64,000 nt of DNA from Artemia franciscana (GCF_032884065.1 NC_088867.1:52039209-52103208); one strand, 5' to 3'. Positions 58,301 to 63,125 are shown, numbered from the stretch's first letter. The notes: generated by a model from the sequence alone, not told the origin. Made by a program: numbers and translations.

Positions 58301-60288
58301 TTCTTCGTATGTTTAGTTATCGTGTTTTTTTTGTGTGTTATCTTTAAAAAAAACCTCTTTTTTGCTCTTTTCGGTTTTTTTCCGTTGAGAAAGGCTTTCG
58401 GACGTGGGACCGAAATATTCGGTATAATTTTCAATTAAATTGTTGTTTGTTTTTGTTTTTTGTTCACTGCTTTGTTGAAATTAAAACCCCTTTTTTCTTG
58501 CTTAATTTTTTGTAGTTTGCATTATTTTTTTGTAGTTTGCATTATTTTTTTGTGCTTACATCCTATCAACAGTCTATTTATATTTTCAAATAAAGCCCAA
58601 CCTGAAAAAATATACTAAATCTGCATAGTTGTTTTTACATAGCCAAAGGCAAGATTTCTTTTATTACCCGGGGGAGGCTTCTGAGGTTTATTTGCCCCAA
58701 TTGCGGTTGGTGTGTTTGCAATTAACATTAAAATGCTCAGTGAAATGTATTTTCATCTTTTAGCTTACGAACTACCCGAGATAGTGTTTACCTTTTTACT
58801 TAATATTTTATTAAATTTTATATTTTTAAATTAATTATTAATTAAATTTCAATTTGGTTATTGATTAAACCAATTATAAAAGTAATTTTTTTATATAAAA
58901 ACTATTTCATATTTTGATTATTATACTATGTAATATAATTAACTATTAAATTTAATTAATTCACTTAACTATTTGCTTTAACCTAATATTTACCAAAATA
59001 AAAAAAAGGGCTTGTTTATACTAGTTAACTTCCATCGACGTAAAGAAATGTGAAAGAGCAACGATCTTCCCGAAGGATCCACCCGAGGTTGAGCATGATA
59101 GTGCAAGAATTGCGCATTCATCTATTACGATGGACGTGAGCAAATTATTTTATGGGGGAAGTGGGGACATCTAAGGCCTAAAAACCTCAATTTTAGGCCT
59201 TCACTTCAGAGCTTTCCATTTCAGGCACCTGAGAGATATCAAACGAACAATCAGGTGGTTGGATTTCATACTCATGGCGTTAGACTGGTATTGATGAGTG
59301 GTCCTTCCTTTGACAGGAAAGATTATTTATGCCAACAGGAATTAACCCGTCACCCCTACCCTAATTCTGCCAAGACATTTGAGTGAAGACTTGGCGTGGT
59401 GGATATGTTTGGATAACACATTTGCTTAGCCTATATGAGCGCTTCAAAGGAAGATAAGAAGCTATATTGTCGATCGACATATTTTTAAAAGAGCATTAAT
59501 ATGTTTTGTTACCATTATTATGATTTTAAAAAGAGTTTAGAGATGGGTCATAGGTGATGTTAATTGGAATGTCTTGCCATCTCGTTCCCCCCCCCCTCCT
59601 AAAAGACATTAAAACACATTGAGTAAAAATATATGTTAAGATATAAGTTTTTGAAGACTAAGTCGATGAAGCAGTAACGAACATTAATGGAACAGTTTCA
59701 AGTTTTGTAGAAGAAAGTAGGTTTTAAAAAGAACGGTCTTATACTATCGCCCAGTTTCTGGGCAATAGATCCACCAAGGATAAAAGGAAATTTGGGACAT
59801 TGTAAATGTAAATCTATGAAATGTGAAATCGAATTTAGATCCAAATTTCTGATAATCTTGGTCATGTAATAAGCCTAGTTAGAGTAATTATGAGCAAAAA
59901 CACACAAGAAATAAAAAGTAAAAAAATGCTGTAACAAAAGAACCATCCTATAAAAATCAGTTAAATCCTGTACAGTAGCAGGTAGAAACAGAAAACAGGT
60001 AAAAAAAACATTTCCTTTTTAAACAGCCTGTTTTGGGCTTACGCTTTGAGAAAAACAAACACAAATGGGAAGAAGTAGCGTAAAATTTCCAAGAAAAGAA
60101 ACGGAAGAAAAACTTACATCATCATTCCTTTGATTGAAGTTAGTAAACATAAACTCGGTAACAGCATCGATTTCTGCCATTTTAACGGCTGCTCTATTTT
60201 GGAAAAACACTTTTTTAATTGTCTCAAAGGGGTTCGATCGAGTCCTTGCATCTCGCAACTGCTTTTCGTCCAAAGAGTCAAATACAGT
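8345..60288 (-). CDS. CMTR1: CMTR1, cap-specific mRNA 2'-O-methyltransferase 1 (11 exons, partial at both ends)
   Basis: Eleven minus-strand exons (60118-60288, 56056-56248, 54927-55036, 51901-51997, 42327-42459, 31901-32080, 25282-25478, 18366-18500, 16573-16801, 12994-13110, 8345-8457) join without a frame break into 558 codons with GT-AG introns. The protein aligns by eye along its length with animal CMTR1, the nuclear enzyme that transfers a methyl group from SAM to the 2'-O of the first transcribed nucleotide (cap 1). The SAM-binding segment [14 protein letters not shown] is in the second exon. The K-D-K-E tetrad is complete: K in NRAAVKM, D in MADGG, K in HFVCKLF, E in ANSERY. Introns range from 1.0 to 10.2 kb and hold nearly all the repeats of the window. 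The N-terminal exons and a clear WW-domain exon were not found. Exact joins are inferred from consensus splice sites plus phase and homology. Confidence 0.95.
8543..8570 (+). repeat. (GA)n short microsatellite
   Basis: gagagagagagagagg followed by a G run; an AGAT-type run precedes it at 8528. Confidence 0.85.
8810..9010 (-). mobile_element. diverged SINE-like fragment
   Basis: aaatttggagctggatccag, tctgactgatcctacagagt and gttgactccgttc resemble the SINE body in order. No tRNA head recognised. Confidence 0.45.
9207..9475 (-). mobile_element. RTE LINE 3'-end fragment
   Basis: Plus-strand text gcagcacccagctgcttgag and the following gaggccaacacagctacat correspond to the last codons of the RTE ORF read on the minus strand. 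The fragment runs through the cctcctcc...ctgttcaaatc block and fades after 9475. A plus-strand reading frame here is a shadow. Confidence 0.75.
9738..9773 (+). ncRNA. hammerhead-like motif (candidate)
   Basis: CTGAAGA, then a GGCC/GGCC stem with loop cttagatataa, then AAAGTATTC. CTGANGA and GAAA flanking a stem is the conserved core of hammerhead ribozymes, which are known in Penelope-like and other retroelements. Here the GAAA is shifted or lost (CCAAAG). It is one of a family; activity is not implied. Confidence 0.3.
9840..10200 (-). mobile_element. LINE reverse transcriptase C-terminal remnant
   Basis: The minus strand encodes [20 protein letters not shown] and then [20 protein letters not shown]. 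The second stretch parallels YFRYCKFLLRLPRWHRNKQI in the LINE at 63288-64000 and the repeated fragment at 46.3 kb. Intronic, no start, decayed. Confidence 0.5.
10180..10595 (+). repeat. direct repeat pair, ~130 bp, 285 bp apart
   Basis: gataaataggaacaaaactt ... tgttttccttat...ttatctcccttgct occurs at 10180-10315 and 10465-10595 with modest divergence. Confidence 0.75.
11040..12180 (+). repeat. tandem repeat of ~275-340 bp, four units
   Basis: Units begin with gaccatt and gaaaga at about 11048, 11323, 11662 and 11978. Each has gcagaagat, a ttaggaccttatgg-like step, aaaaaagggaaaaaa, gaatataaaaataaatgtt and a gtttgcatacttgcaac block. AT-rich, no ORF. Confidence 0.75.
12335..12588 (+). pseudogene. 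coding-like remnant, unidentified
   Basis: In one plus frame, with a single stop near 12405, the text reads [17 protein letters not shown], then [20 protein letters not shown] and [14 protein letters not shown]. The choice of residues looks like former coding sequence, perhaps a LINE or DNA transposon ORF. Lies in the CMTR1 intron between exons j and k, antisense. Confidence 0.22.
12908..12944. other. perfect 13-bp hairpin
   Basis: CATGCTGACTGTA and TACAGTCAGCATG around an 11-base loop, 50 bp downstream of the CMTR1 exon j donor. Confidence 0.85.
12994..13110 (-). CDS. CMTR1: CMTR1 exon j
   Basis: 117 bp encoding [20 protein letters not shown], then [29 protein letters not shown] is a clear family match. 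The donor was chosen as AAAAA|gtcagt because only this phase keeps exon k open; the nearby TCA|gtatac would bring a stop in exon k. A 13-bp hairpin sits 50 bp into the following intron. Confidence 0.9.
13528..13912 (+). repeat. tandem pair of ~190-bp units
   Basis: aagcactgtcagtgacaaaa / aagcacttgtctgtgacaaa begins each unit, followed by gtaa-tta-at, a G-run, gaaaaa-aaaatt and tctcattcc. The first has a run of ten Gs (13580-13590). Confidence 0.6.
13988..15560 (-). repeat. 108-bp minisatellite, about 13-14 units
   Basis: Unit of exactly 108 bp (for example agacggaatg at 14181 and 14289), with flanking diverged units at each end (14065 and 15480-15560). Because 108 is divisible by three, the minus strand stays open for 501 codons, repeating 36 residues that include [20 protein letters not shown] and [10 protein letters not shown]. 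An open frame is a trivial result of this geometry and is not evidence for a gene. It lies in a CMTR1 intron, in the sense direction. Confidence 0.95.
16573..16801 (-). CDS. CMTR1: CMTR1 exon i
   Basis: 229 bp encoding [20 protein letters not shown], then [30 protein letters not shown] and DKHLVD. This is a well conserved part of the C-terminal half of CMTR1. Acceptor ttatcag|GT, donor ACAG|gtttgc. Two overlapping longer reading frames cover this place; only the one ending in KHLVDR keeps phase with the neighbours. Confidence 0.93.
16878..17699. other. CMTR1 intron, nothing recognised
   Basis: AT-rich with a G run at 16961-16970; no ORF or clear repeat. Confidence 0.6.
17700..18185 (+). repeat. 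~121-bp tandem repeat, four diverged units
   Basis: Phrases ggagacatcactggaaatgg, agaatgagcagaattgagca and gagaggcagaagaa recur at roughly 17708, 17829, 17949 and 18073. Rich in gatgagcag/gaatgagcag. Intronic between CMTR1 exons h and i. Confidence 0.8.
18366..18500 (-). CDS. CMTR1: CMTR1 exon h
   Basis: 135 bp giving [20 protein letters not shown], then [10 protein letters not shown] and RTFYL. It matches the family segment leading to the FLIGLGKS-type motif. Acceptor acttacag|AA, donor TTAA|gtaagt. Joins exon i as FYL-S-LGRSEVY. Confidence 0.9.
18502..22970. other. CMTR1 intron, mostly unremarkable
   Basis: Contains one hammerhead-like copy (18.8 kb), a catttcatttcat-type low-complexity patch at 21505-21565, a G run at 22124-22131 and a short direct repeat gtatacggcgtagaaaaaaa at 22180-22225. 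Small ORFs at 19571 and 21002 have no supporting feature. Confidence 0.6.
18822..18857 (+). ncRNA. hammerhead-like motif (candidate, diverged)
   Basis: TTGATAG, stem GTCTTT/GAAGGC and then AAAATATTC. Six pairs in the stem with a sequence different from the other copies, i.e. compensating changes. Confidence 0.25.
22971..23438. repeat. long foldback (150-bp inverted repeat, ~170-bp loop)
   Basis: 22971-23121 is essentially the exact inverse of 23289-23438. Each arm contains gttaaagaggctgcgtccca, acgtacaggaattagaagag, a G/C run (ggggggctgccgccccccaa) and ttttaaagactcttttgtac. Partial copies of the same arm text lie at 23605-23690 and 23715-23775. On the pre-mRNA of CMTR1 this would form a long perfect duplex. 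Probably a foldback-type mobile element. Confidence 0.85.
23914..23989 (-). pseudogene. tRNA-Lys(UUU) pseudogene or tRNA-derived repeat head
   Basis: The minus strand reads TTAGCTCAGTTGGTAGAGCG (A box / D arm), an anticodon loop CTTTTAA (anticodon TTT) and GATTCAAGTC (B box), then ACGGGCG. The 5' acceptor strand (about AAGTTAT) does not pair with ACGGGCG, and the T stem and anticodon stem are mismatched, so a functional tRNA is unlikely. Confidence 0.75.
24083..24515 (+). repeat. direct repeat pair of ~135 bp, 295 bp apart
   Basis: tggtttctggaaaacaggga ... cccgatcggacaacgttaaa occurs at about 24083-24218 and 24378-24512 with very few differences. Each copy is followed by a G-rich run and a gaaactttcggg block. 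Style is similar to the 285-bp units at 48.5-50.1 kb (aaatttc, cccgatcgg phrases), so this may be a related repeat. No ORF. Confidence 0.75.
24965..25250 (-). mobile_element. tRNA-derived SINE (complete-looking)
   Basis: On the minus strand the 5' head has an A-box-like TAGCTGAATGGTTGG and a B box GGTTCGAGTCC (25165-25180 region), typical of pol III promoters. The body reads (plus strand) atccatcctgtg-like, ccatttggagctgggtcgac, cttaaagagtcacaccactg. The same body occurs at 1-150 and 52500-52760. It sits 13 bp from CMTR1 exon g. Confidence 0.85.
25282..25478 (-). CDS. CMTR1: CMTR1 exon g
   Basis: 197 bp. Encodes [20 protein letters not shown], then [10 protein letters not shown] and an RRRPHKD linker. 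This is the segment after the catalytic core that begins the C-terminal guanylyltransferase-like half in the human enzyme (family knowledge). Acceptor tattatag|GC, donor GTTG|gtaatt. Confidence 0.93.
25875..26290 (+). repeat. tandem repeat of aatcgtcttcatattaatcc units
   Basis: aaattatccaaaatcgtctt, catattaatccaaacaagaa and a variable gaagaagagtaagaag run recur five times. The minus-strand ORF here is a repeat translation (L/I-rich). Confidence 0.85.
26291..28484. other. CMTR1 intron, mostly unremarkable
   Basis: Apart from the small ORF at 27279-27494 no feature is recognised. AT-rich. Confidence 0.55.
27279..27494 (+). CDS. unidentified short ORF, coding-like composition
   Basis: 71 codons ending TAG: starts [20 protein letters not shown], continues [17 protein letters not shown] and ends in an acidic tail PTDEDTASP. 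Charged and balanced unlike the surrounding AT-rich intron translations. Antisense to CMTR1. Could be the end of a decayed transposon or retrogene. No partner domain seen upstream. Confidence 0.3.
   Translation: MHTRTPKNLTFREAYLQDLAQRRRLVNLIGNNPLLSELEKLFWRSVDDQKVEQVTEHDFVKIPTDEDTASP
28485..30095 (-). mobile_element. decayed RTE LINE, mid part, with an internal partial repeat
   Basis: Nucleotide match by eye to the intact element at 43388-46010 in the same order: the motif B region (28500-28620 and again 28745-28860), the YADD-upstream part, the linker and the endonuclease end (29950-30090, ctagtgtcttgtatcagtcc). The motif B stretch occurs twice, so a truncated copy abuts a longer one. Stops and shifts are frequent; short ORFs at 29394-29609 and 29665-29919 are leftovers or shadows. 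Confidence 0.8.
30297..30545 (+). repeat. A-rich low-complexity tract (aaaaactaaaa)
   Basis: Runs of A broken by CT and G within the Helitron remnant. The minus-strand F/L-rich ORF here is an artefact. Confidence 0.9.
31284..31367. repeat. (AT)n microsatellite inside the Helitron remnant
   Basis: About 41 AT units between the helicase tail and the Helitron 3' hairpin. Confidence 0.97.
31901..32080 (-). CDS. CMTR1: CMTR1 exon f
   Basis: 180 bp. It completes the R of SER, then [20 protein letters not shown], through DIVPLHIL to FDYIYTSNV. Acceptor tttattttag|GT, donor GTGGA|gtaagt. It must be joined to exon e across a 10.2-kb intron of which 7.9 kb is satellite. Confidence 0.94.
32270..32890 (+). 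repeat. two tandem copies of a ~300-bp dispersed repeat
   Basis: gcttattgattcagag, aacgaataatggctttct, ttaggccaaactc, ttcagaaatctataa and gcttagttgttgag recur about 295 bp apart (from 32283 and 32576). ORF-like stretches over these are repeat translations. Located just upstream (in gene direction, downstream) of exon f, inside the same intron as the satellite. Confidence 0.8.
33160..33600 (-). repeat. inverted copies of the same dispersed repeat, ancestral to the satellite
   Basis: 33270-33410 is the inverse of the 32.3-kb repeat (ccttctgaaccgctcgacga, ctaagcaaagcttatagatt, tttggccaaaagatggaaag). 33150-33260 and 33435-33575 hold a block (tttattatccaattgcgcta, aaaggcactaatcctcattt, tggctttggtactaatatca) that lines up with the satellite monomer (tttattgtgcaatggctct, aaggtattaatcc, tctttggcactgatatca). 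Confidence 0.7.
37209..37407 (+). repeat. 199-bp insert inside satellite monomers (copy 1 of 4)
   Basis: Replaces seven bases of a monomer (after ttatctttggc, before tcacaaatcac). The same insert, apparently identical, is at 38293-38491, 40116-40314 and 41049-41247. It contains ttatgctatactattttagt, the CTGAAGA core described elsewhere, and ctctccgttttcatttactg. The four copies share flanks, so a single insertion event was multiplied with the array. Confidence 0.9.
37297..37331 (+). ncRNA. hammerhead-like motif in the satellite insert (candidate)
   Basis: CTGAAGA, stem GCCTT/GGGGC (with G-U pairs), then GATATATTC in place of GAAATATTC. Present in all four insert copies (also near 38381, 40204 and 41137). 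Confidence 0.3.
38293..38491 (+). repeat. 199-bp insert inside satellite monomers (copy 2 of 4)
   Basis: Same sequence and same insertion point as the copy at 37209-37407; 1084 bp from it. Confidence 0.9.
40116..40314 (+). repeat. 199-bp insert inside satellite monomers (copy 3 of 4)
   Basis: Same sequence and insertion point; 1823 bp after copy 2. Confidence 0.9.
41049..41247 (+). repeat. 199-bp insert inside satellite monomers (copy 4 of 4)
   Basis: Same sequence and insertion point; 933 bp after copy 3. The unequal spacing argues against one regular higher-order repeat. Confidence 0.9.
42327..42459 (-). CDS. CMTR1: CMTR1 exon e (catalytic Lys and start of the Glu motif)
   Basis: 133 bp encoding [20 protein letters not shown] and then [12 protein letters not shown]. 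The K of VCKLF is the third tetrad residue; the E of NSER is the fourth and lies next to the exon end. The acceptor is cttccag|GT. The donor CAGAAAG|gtatgagtaatg is where the satellite array begins: the array monomers repeat this splice site with one or two changes. Confidence 0.95.
42460..43360. other. CMTR1 intron between exon e and the RTE LINE
   Basis: Plain AT-rich sequence with a gagagagtg patch near 42845-42870. The polypyrimidine tract and acceptor of exon e occupy the left edge. Confidence 0.6.
43388..46010 (-). mobile_element. RTE-type non-LTR retrotransposon, 5'-truncated, ORF intact (endonuclease + reverse transcriptase)
   Basis: Open for 837 codons from the first ATG (45901), and open further upstream to about 46008, where endonuclease residues ([15 protein letters not shown]) continue until another repeat cuts in. 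Endonuclease marks: GDFNAQVGR at residues 6-14, LIDYV 74-78, KDHHLVV 104-110. Reverse transcriptase marks: NNKAPGADS 342-350, [12 protein letters not shown] 471-482 (motif A), [10 protein letters not shown] 529-538 (motif B), YADD 573-576 (catalytic), SYLGSIIS 637-644. The C-terminus [19 protein letters not shown] is what 3'-end fragments elsewhere in the window also carry. The 3' end is a short TAGTAG repeat rather than poly(A), as in RTE elements. It lies in the CMTR1 intron in the sense direction. The lack of stops suggests a young insertion. Clade is from motif style, not a tree. Confidence 0.9.
46013..46985 (+). mobile_element. non-LTR reverse transcriptase fragment with a tandemly repeated 3' part
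   Basis: 46013-46330 reads, with shifts, as a reverse transcriptase palm/thumb segment ([17 protein letters not shown], then [13 protein letters not shown], the motif D region). From 46319 a 167-170-bp unit starting cttggtcggctttata is repeated four times (46319, 46486, 46656, 46825). Each unit encodes a [24 protein letters not shown] thumb segment. The unit is not a multiple of three, so the frame changes at each repeat. It resembles the LINE at 63288-64000 in its C-terminal region and is unrelated in sequence to the RTE copy it abuts. Confidence 0.75.
46986..47483. other. CMTR1 intron, nothing recognised
   Basis: AT-rich; no ORF, repeat or exon match. Confidence 0.55.
47484..47990 (-). mobile_element. 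RTE LINE 3'-end fragment (decayed)
   Basis: Begins with the same triplet tail (tactgctattactactacc) and reads through the recognisable 3' coding end (agcaccatgctgtctgaggc on the plus strand), then decays. It is interrupted near 47630-47700 by three copies of a short unit containing tatttgagGTTGGC-like text. No usable ORF. Confidence 0.7.
48014..48378 (+). repeat. 42-bp minisatellite, 8-9 units
   Basis: catttagaaagcaaa starts at 48055, 48097, 48139 and 48181, i.e. every 42 bp, with the text gattgaaagcaaagagaagtag. It directly precedes the TIR element at 48380. Confidence 0.85.
48380..50253. mobile_element. non-autonomous TIR element with internal ~285-bp tandem repeats
   Basis: TATGGCACTT at 48402-48411 is matched by its inverse AAGTGCCATA at 50243-50252. 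Subterminal text (gtgacat on the left, atgtcactt on the right) extends the symmetry. Between them, five or six diverged units repeat phrases such as aagagctctgagacacgagg, catttcattaagatccgatc and agtttcatcccgatctc. Unit starts lie near 48502, 48911, 49195, 49346, 49632 and 49913, mostly 281-286 apart with one half unit. The right end carries gaccgaccgaccgac. No ORF of note. The superfamily is unknown. Confidence 0.65.
50322..51475 (-). mobile_element. degenerate second copy of the RTE LINE (3' third)
   Basis: Same order as the intact copy: [25 protein letters not shown] (motif B), [11 protein letters not shown] (catalytic YADD kept), then [13 protein letters not shown] and [10 protein letters not shown] near the 3' end. 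Frameshifts and stops break it into pieces at 50964-51356 and 50417-50620. The tail is again a TAG/CAG-rich triplet run (50322-50335). Inactive. Confidence 0.88.
51901..51997 (-). CDS. CMTR1: CMTR1 exon d
   Basis: 32 codons plus one base: [20 protein letters not shown], then [12 protein letters not shown]. Acceptor tttttcag|GG, donor ACCG|gtaagt. It is too short to give a conspicuous ORF and was found by homology and phase. The intron after it is 9.4 kb and holds the LINEs, the TIR element and several minisatellites. Confidence 0.94.
52500..52760 (-). mobile_element. tRNA-derived SINE
   Basis: Same family: minus-strand head with TAGCTGAGGTT (A box) and GGTTCGAGTC (B box), body with gacttagagctggttcgact and caaagagtcagaccactggc on the plus strand. 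The plus ORF over it is a shadow. Confidence 0.82.
52761..54926. other. CMTR1 intron, mostly unremarkable
   Basis: Holds one decayed hammerhead-like copy at 53.7 kb with a ttgtttttcttaagattt direct repeat after it. ORFs at 53698, 53855 and 54333 have no support. Confidence 0.55.
53698..53733 (+). ncRNA. hammerhead-like motif (candidate, decayed)
   Basis: TTGAAGA then TGCC...TGCC and AAATATCC. The stem does not pair, so only family resemblance is claimed. Confidence 0.15.
54927..55036 (-). CDS. CMTR1: CMTR1 exon c (catalytic Asp)
   Basis: 110 bp, completing the split Gly codon from exon b. Encodes [20 protein letters not shown] and then [10 protein letters not shown]. The D of MADG is the catalytic aspartate. 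The acceptor is ttttttttcag|GT and the donor GGA|gtatgt. Together with exon d it restores the family motif MADGGFSV. Confidence 0.95.
56056..56248 (-). CDS. CMTR1: CMTR1 exon b (SAM-binding motif)
   Basis: 64 codons plus one base. It holds [19 protein letters not shown], the glycine-rich SAM-binding loop of Rossmann-fold RNA methyltransferases, then [14 protein letters not shown] and FEPYYG. The acceptor is cttttag|GCT and the donor TATG|gtaagt. Closely matches the vertebrate enzyme in this block, so it is under strong constraint. Confidence 0.95.
56249..60117. other. CMTR1 intron between exons a and b
   Basis: AT-rich. Contains a hammerhead-like copy (58.4 kb), a taatta-rich patch at 58795-58975 and a G/C-richer block at 59030-59430 with the inverted text aggcctaaaa/ttttaggcct (59172-59201). 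That block may be an old SINE, but I cannot show it. Confidence 0.55.
58385..58421 (+). ncRNA. hammerhead-like motif (candidate, diverged)
   Basis: TTGAGAA, weak stem GGCTTT/GGGACC and GAAATATTC with an intact GAAA. A poly-T-rich lead and a ttttttgttcactgctttg trailer are shared with the 9.7-kb copy. Confidence 0.25.
60118..60288 (-). CDS. CMTR1: CMTR1 exon a (start of methyltransferase domain)
   Basis: 57 codons, phase 0 at both ends. It encodes [20 protein letters not shown] and continues to [14 protein letters not shown]; the K of AAVKM is the first residue of the K-D-K-E catalytic tetrad. The acceptor is a weak T-rich tract ending TTTTTAAG; the donor is GATGAT|gtaagt. This is the most upstream exon I can recognise. 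In the family a G-patch and further N-terminal residues should precede it. Confidence 0.93.
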
Positions 60289-61839
60289 CTTAAAAATATT
60301 AACAAAATAAATACAATAACATTAATACACTAATGAAACGAATTATTAAAGATAAGGAGAAAATGATTGATATAGATCTGCTAGAAAAATATCTTCAGGG
60401 ACACTAATTTAAAAAAAAATAATGGAGAAGGGGGTGAGGGCAAGGTTTCTTTTCTGTCTGATTTTTTTAAAATAAAGATAGAGCTGAAGGTATTTTTGAA
60501 ATCCAGAGGGCGAGATTTTTTGGGGGGTTTTCTCCGAAGAAAATACTAAAAGGGGTTTTTATTTAATGTAAGGGAACACCCCCCCCCCAAAAAAAAAATC
60601 CCTGCTCAGCAGATAAACAAGGATAAGGCAAAGTACAAAACTTTGAAAAATTAAAAAAATATGGCCCCAAATGTTTTACTTTAAGTAGCTTTAACAGCCT
60701 ACAAATAGAATAGCTGCACTAGATTCATATGTAAAATATTTAGCATACTTTTTCCTGATTTCGGTTACTTAGCTTGGTTTATAACTTAGAATTGTAAATT
60801 AGAATCCTTGTTTAGAAATTATTGTTATGTGTATTAATCAACCATTCATTTTATGACTTAAGTTATGACCAAGTTCATAAGAAGCCATTGTTACATGTCT
60901 TTCTATTTTTTTTTTCTTAAGCAAAAACTCCAATGAAACAAATTAAACTCAATGTGATTTAGTATTCAGTACATTGACAATCATCATAAAAAACGACTGT
61001 TTTAATAATTGTAAGGAATTTTATATTCTATACATCCAATGATGTGAATACAGCCAATTCTATATTCACTATCACTTGGAAAAAGCTCATCCACTAAATA
61101 AGTTCAGTTGTCATCCAGGATTAGGCTTTAGAAAAATAAGTAAGACTAGGCTACTTGATTCCAATCTCAGACGGCTAGCGGGTTGCTTGCTAGCTAGCGG
61201 CTAGCTAATCCAGTCGAGAGAGGGGCGTACGTAACGTAAGTATAACCGAACAGAAATTAAAGCTGAAGGGGGAACACCCTTAAACTCCGATGTAGTAGTT
61301 CCTTGGTATCCTCCCTGCTGAAGAATACTCCCTATAGGGAGTATCTCCCTAAAGATAGGGAAGAAATACTCCCTATTTATTCACCAGCTCTAACCTTACT
61401 ATGTTTATTTCCCTAAGGGGAATTTGCAGTATTTATATTCAAAATTGTGGGAAGATAAACAGTATATACGAAAAGACTTGCATTTAACCAGTGCACTACC
61501 TCGAAAAAAGTAAACTAAAGCATGATCAGCGCTGGCATTTGAATCTTCTAGATGTATGGGTTGGTAAAACGGGGGGGGGGGAACCATGGCAACAGTTGGT
61601 AACTATGATAGCTCCGTGCTTAAATAGTAATGACGGGTTAACACTAGTCGGTAAGCTAATTGCGTAATTAACGTAATAATATAAGTAAGAGATATAAAAT
61701 TCAAAAAATAGACATTTAGCTGACAATTAATTGGGTGTCATTCAACAACCGACACTGTTCTAAAGCCAAAACCAGTTTATTTCGACTAAGTGAGGGACAA
61801 AGCGATCAGGATATTTCTCGGAGCAAGAGCCTTGAATAG
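60289..61839. other. upstream of CMTR1 exon a, nothing certain
   Basis: AT-rich with C/G runs at 60581-60589 and 61571-61580 and a gctagctagcggctagct patch at 61188-61206. The missing upstream CMTR1 exons were looked for here and not recognised. Confidence 0.5.
61324..61343. other. 20-bp perfect palindrome
   Basis: atactccctatagggagtat, followed by two more ctccctat/atagggag pieces within 50 bp. Confidence 0.85.
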
Positions 61840-61933
61840 GGAGGGGGGGTGGAGAAAGAGCATGCACAAGTGTTTTGGCATGAGGTGGTTTGGTGCTGCA
61901 GTGAGTGTTCACTCGTAGTAGCAGTAGTAATCT
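61840..61933 (+). mobile_element. short RTE LINE 3' tail fragment
   Basis: ggtttggtgctgcagtgagt followed by a TAG/CAG triplet run (gtagtagcagtagtaat) matches the terminal end of the RTE copies. About 90 bp only. Confidence 0.6.
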
Positions 61934-61986
61934 AACTGGGAAGCATATTCGAAATTAATATAGAGAATTTCAGCATTAGTTGATTT

Positions 61987-62318
61987 TCAGTCATGAATCA
62001 AACAATAAACAACCTGACGTTCAAAATTAAGGTGTAAACAGGTATGGAAAAAGCTGCCAGTAACAGAATTTGACAGAATTTCAAAAGCTGCCGACACTTT
62101 AGCAGCACAACTTGTGTGTTGACAGCTTTTCTTTGAGCGAAAAGTATTTTTATATGCAAAAATGGCATTTTCAAAGGCAATCTGACAACTAATCTGAAAA
62201 CTATCAAGTAGCATTGCTTCTTTGCTATACCACTTTTTGCACAGCAGGATGTAAATAGTTAAATTAGTAAACTTTTCTGAACAAAACGCAAATTGAGCCA
62301 GTTGAATGAACCCACCAG
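61987..62318 (-). CDS. unidentified open frame, possible exon or transposon piece
   Basis: Open from just after a CATAG (possible acceptor ttttgccatag) to a TGA, 110 codons. Residues include AQFAFCSEKFTNLTIYILLC, KKWYSKEAMLLDSFQISC and KSCQHTSCAAKVSAAFEILS. Composition is coding-like (few low-complexity runs, several Cys). I do not recognise the family. It is upstream of CMTR1 exon a on the same strand but does not fit the expected phase and ending for the missing upstream exon. Confidence 0.3.
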
Positions 62319-63007
62319 CCTATGGCAAAATGCCAACTGAGGGGTTGACTGATAATGGGAGTGGGAGCTCTGGGGGGGGGATTAAACGCTCGTTGAAAAT
62401 CTTTTCTTAGGCTCATGAAGGCAGTGGAAGAAGCGGTAATTTCGCACGAGCCTATTTCGAGGAGGGCACGGAAATTGGAACCATTCCGAAAGGGGGTAAA
62501 ATCCAGAATAAAAAATCAGGTGAGAAATACAAAATTGATTTAAGTAGGAATTTAATACAAAAAAGGTAATTAGCAAGACTCAGCAATCTCGTGATTTGAA
62601 GACTCTGTAGCGATGATTCATTGGGCATAGCAACATTCGAAGCCTCCATTCCGTCCTCATGACTCCTCGCTTGAGCATGATCACAAGCTACTCAAAAAAA
62701 CGTTTCTTGATTAGAAACGTTAAATAAATCAGATGTATCTTAACCGTGTGTTCTTTTCACTATGTTAAATCTCTGGTATTTTTCTATTTCACTATATTGA
62801 TTCTTCTTTTCTCTAGGTAGGAAATTATATTAGAATGATATAACATACGTAACTGGCGATGGTTATAGTTATATTGAAGTATGGAGGTGTATTGTGATTT
62901 GTCACTTTCGCATTTTAATATGACGGTTATTGAGTGCTAAGGAGCAAAAAGAAGAGTGCTTGAGTCGAGAATACCCAAGATTTCACAAGATCCATTACTC
63001 TGACAGT

Positions 63008-63107
63008 NNNNNNNNNNNNNNNNNNNNNNNNNNNNNNNNNNNNNNNNNNNNNNNNNNNNNNNNNNNNNNNNNNNNNNNNNNNNNNNNNNNNNNNNNNNNN
63101 NNNNNNN
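63008..63107. other. 100-N assembly gap
   Basis: Exactly 100 unknown bases: a scaffold join of unknown true size. The LINE at 63126 and the region left of it may not be truly adjacent. An ORF spanning it is meaningless. Confidence 0.99.
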
Positions 63108-63125
63108 CAGATTATTCAGTTTTGT

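Noticed and set aside
59030..59430. G/C-richer block as an additional SINE or gene
   Set aside because: No clear A/B boxes or ORF; only a short inverted text, so not annotated as an element.
61987..62318. Missing CMTR1 exon upstream of exon a, because FCSEKF resembles a family motif
   Set aside because: The similarity is a few residues only; the frame continues past where the exon should end and no donor follows at the expected place.
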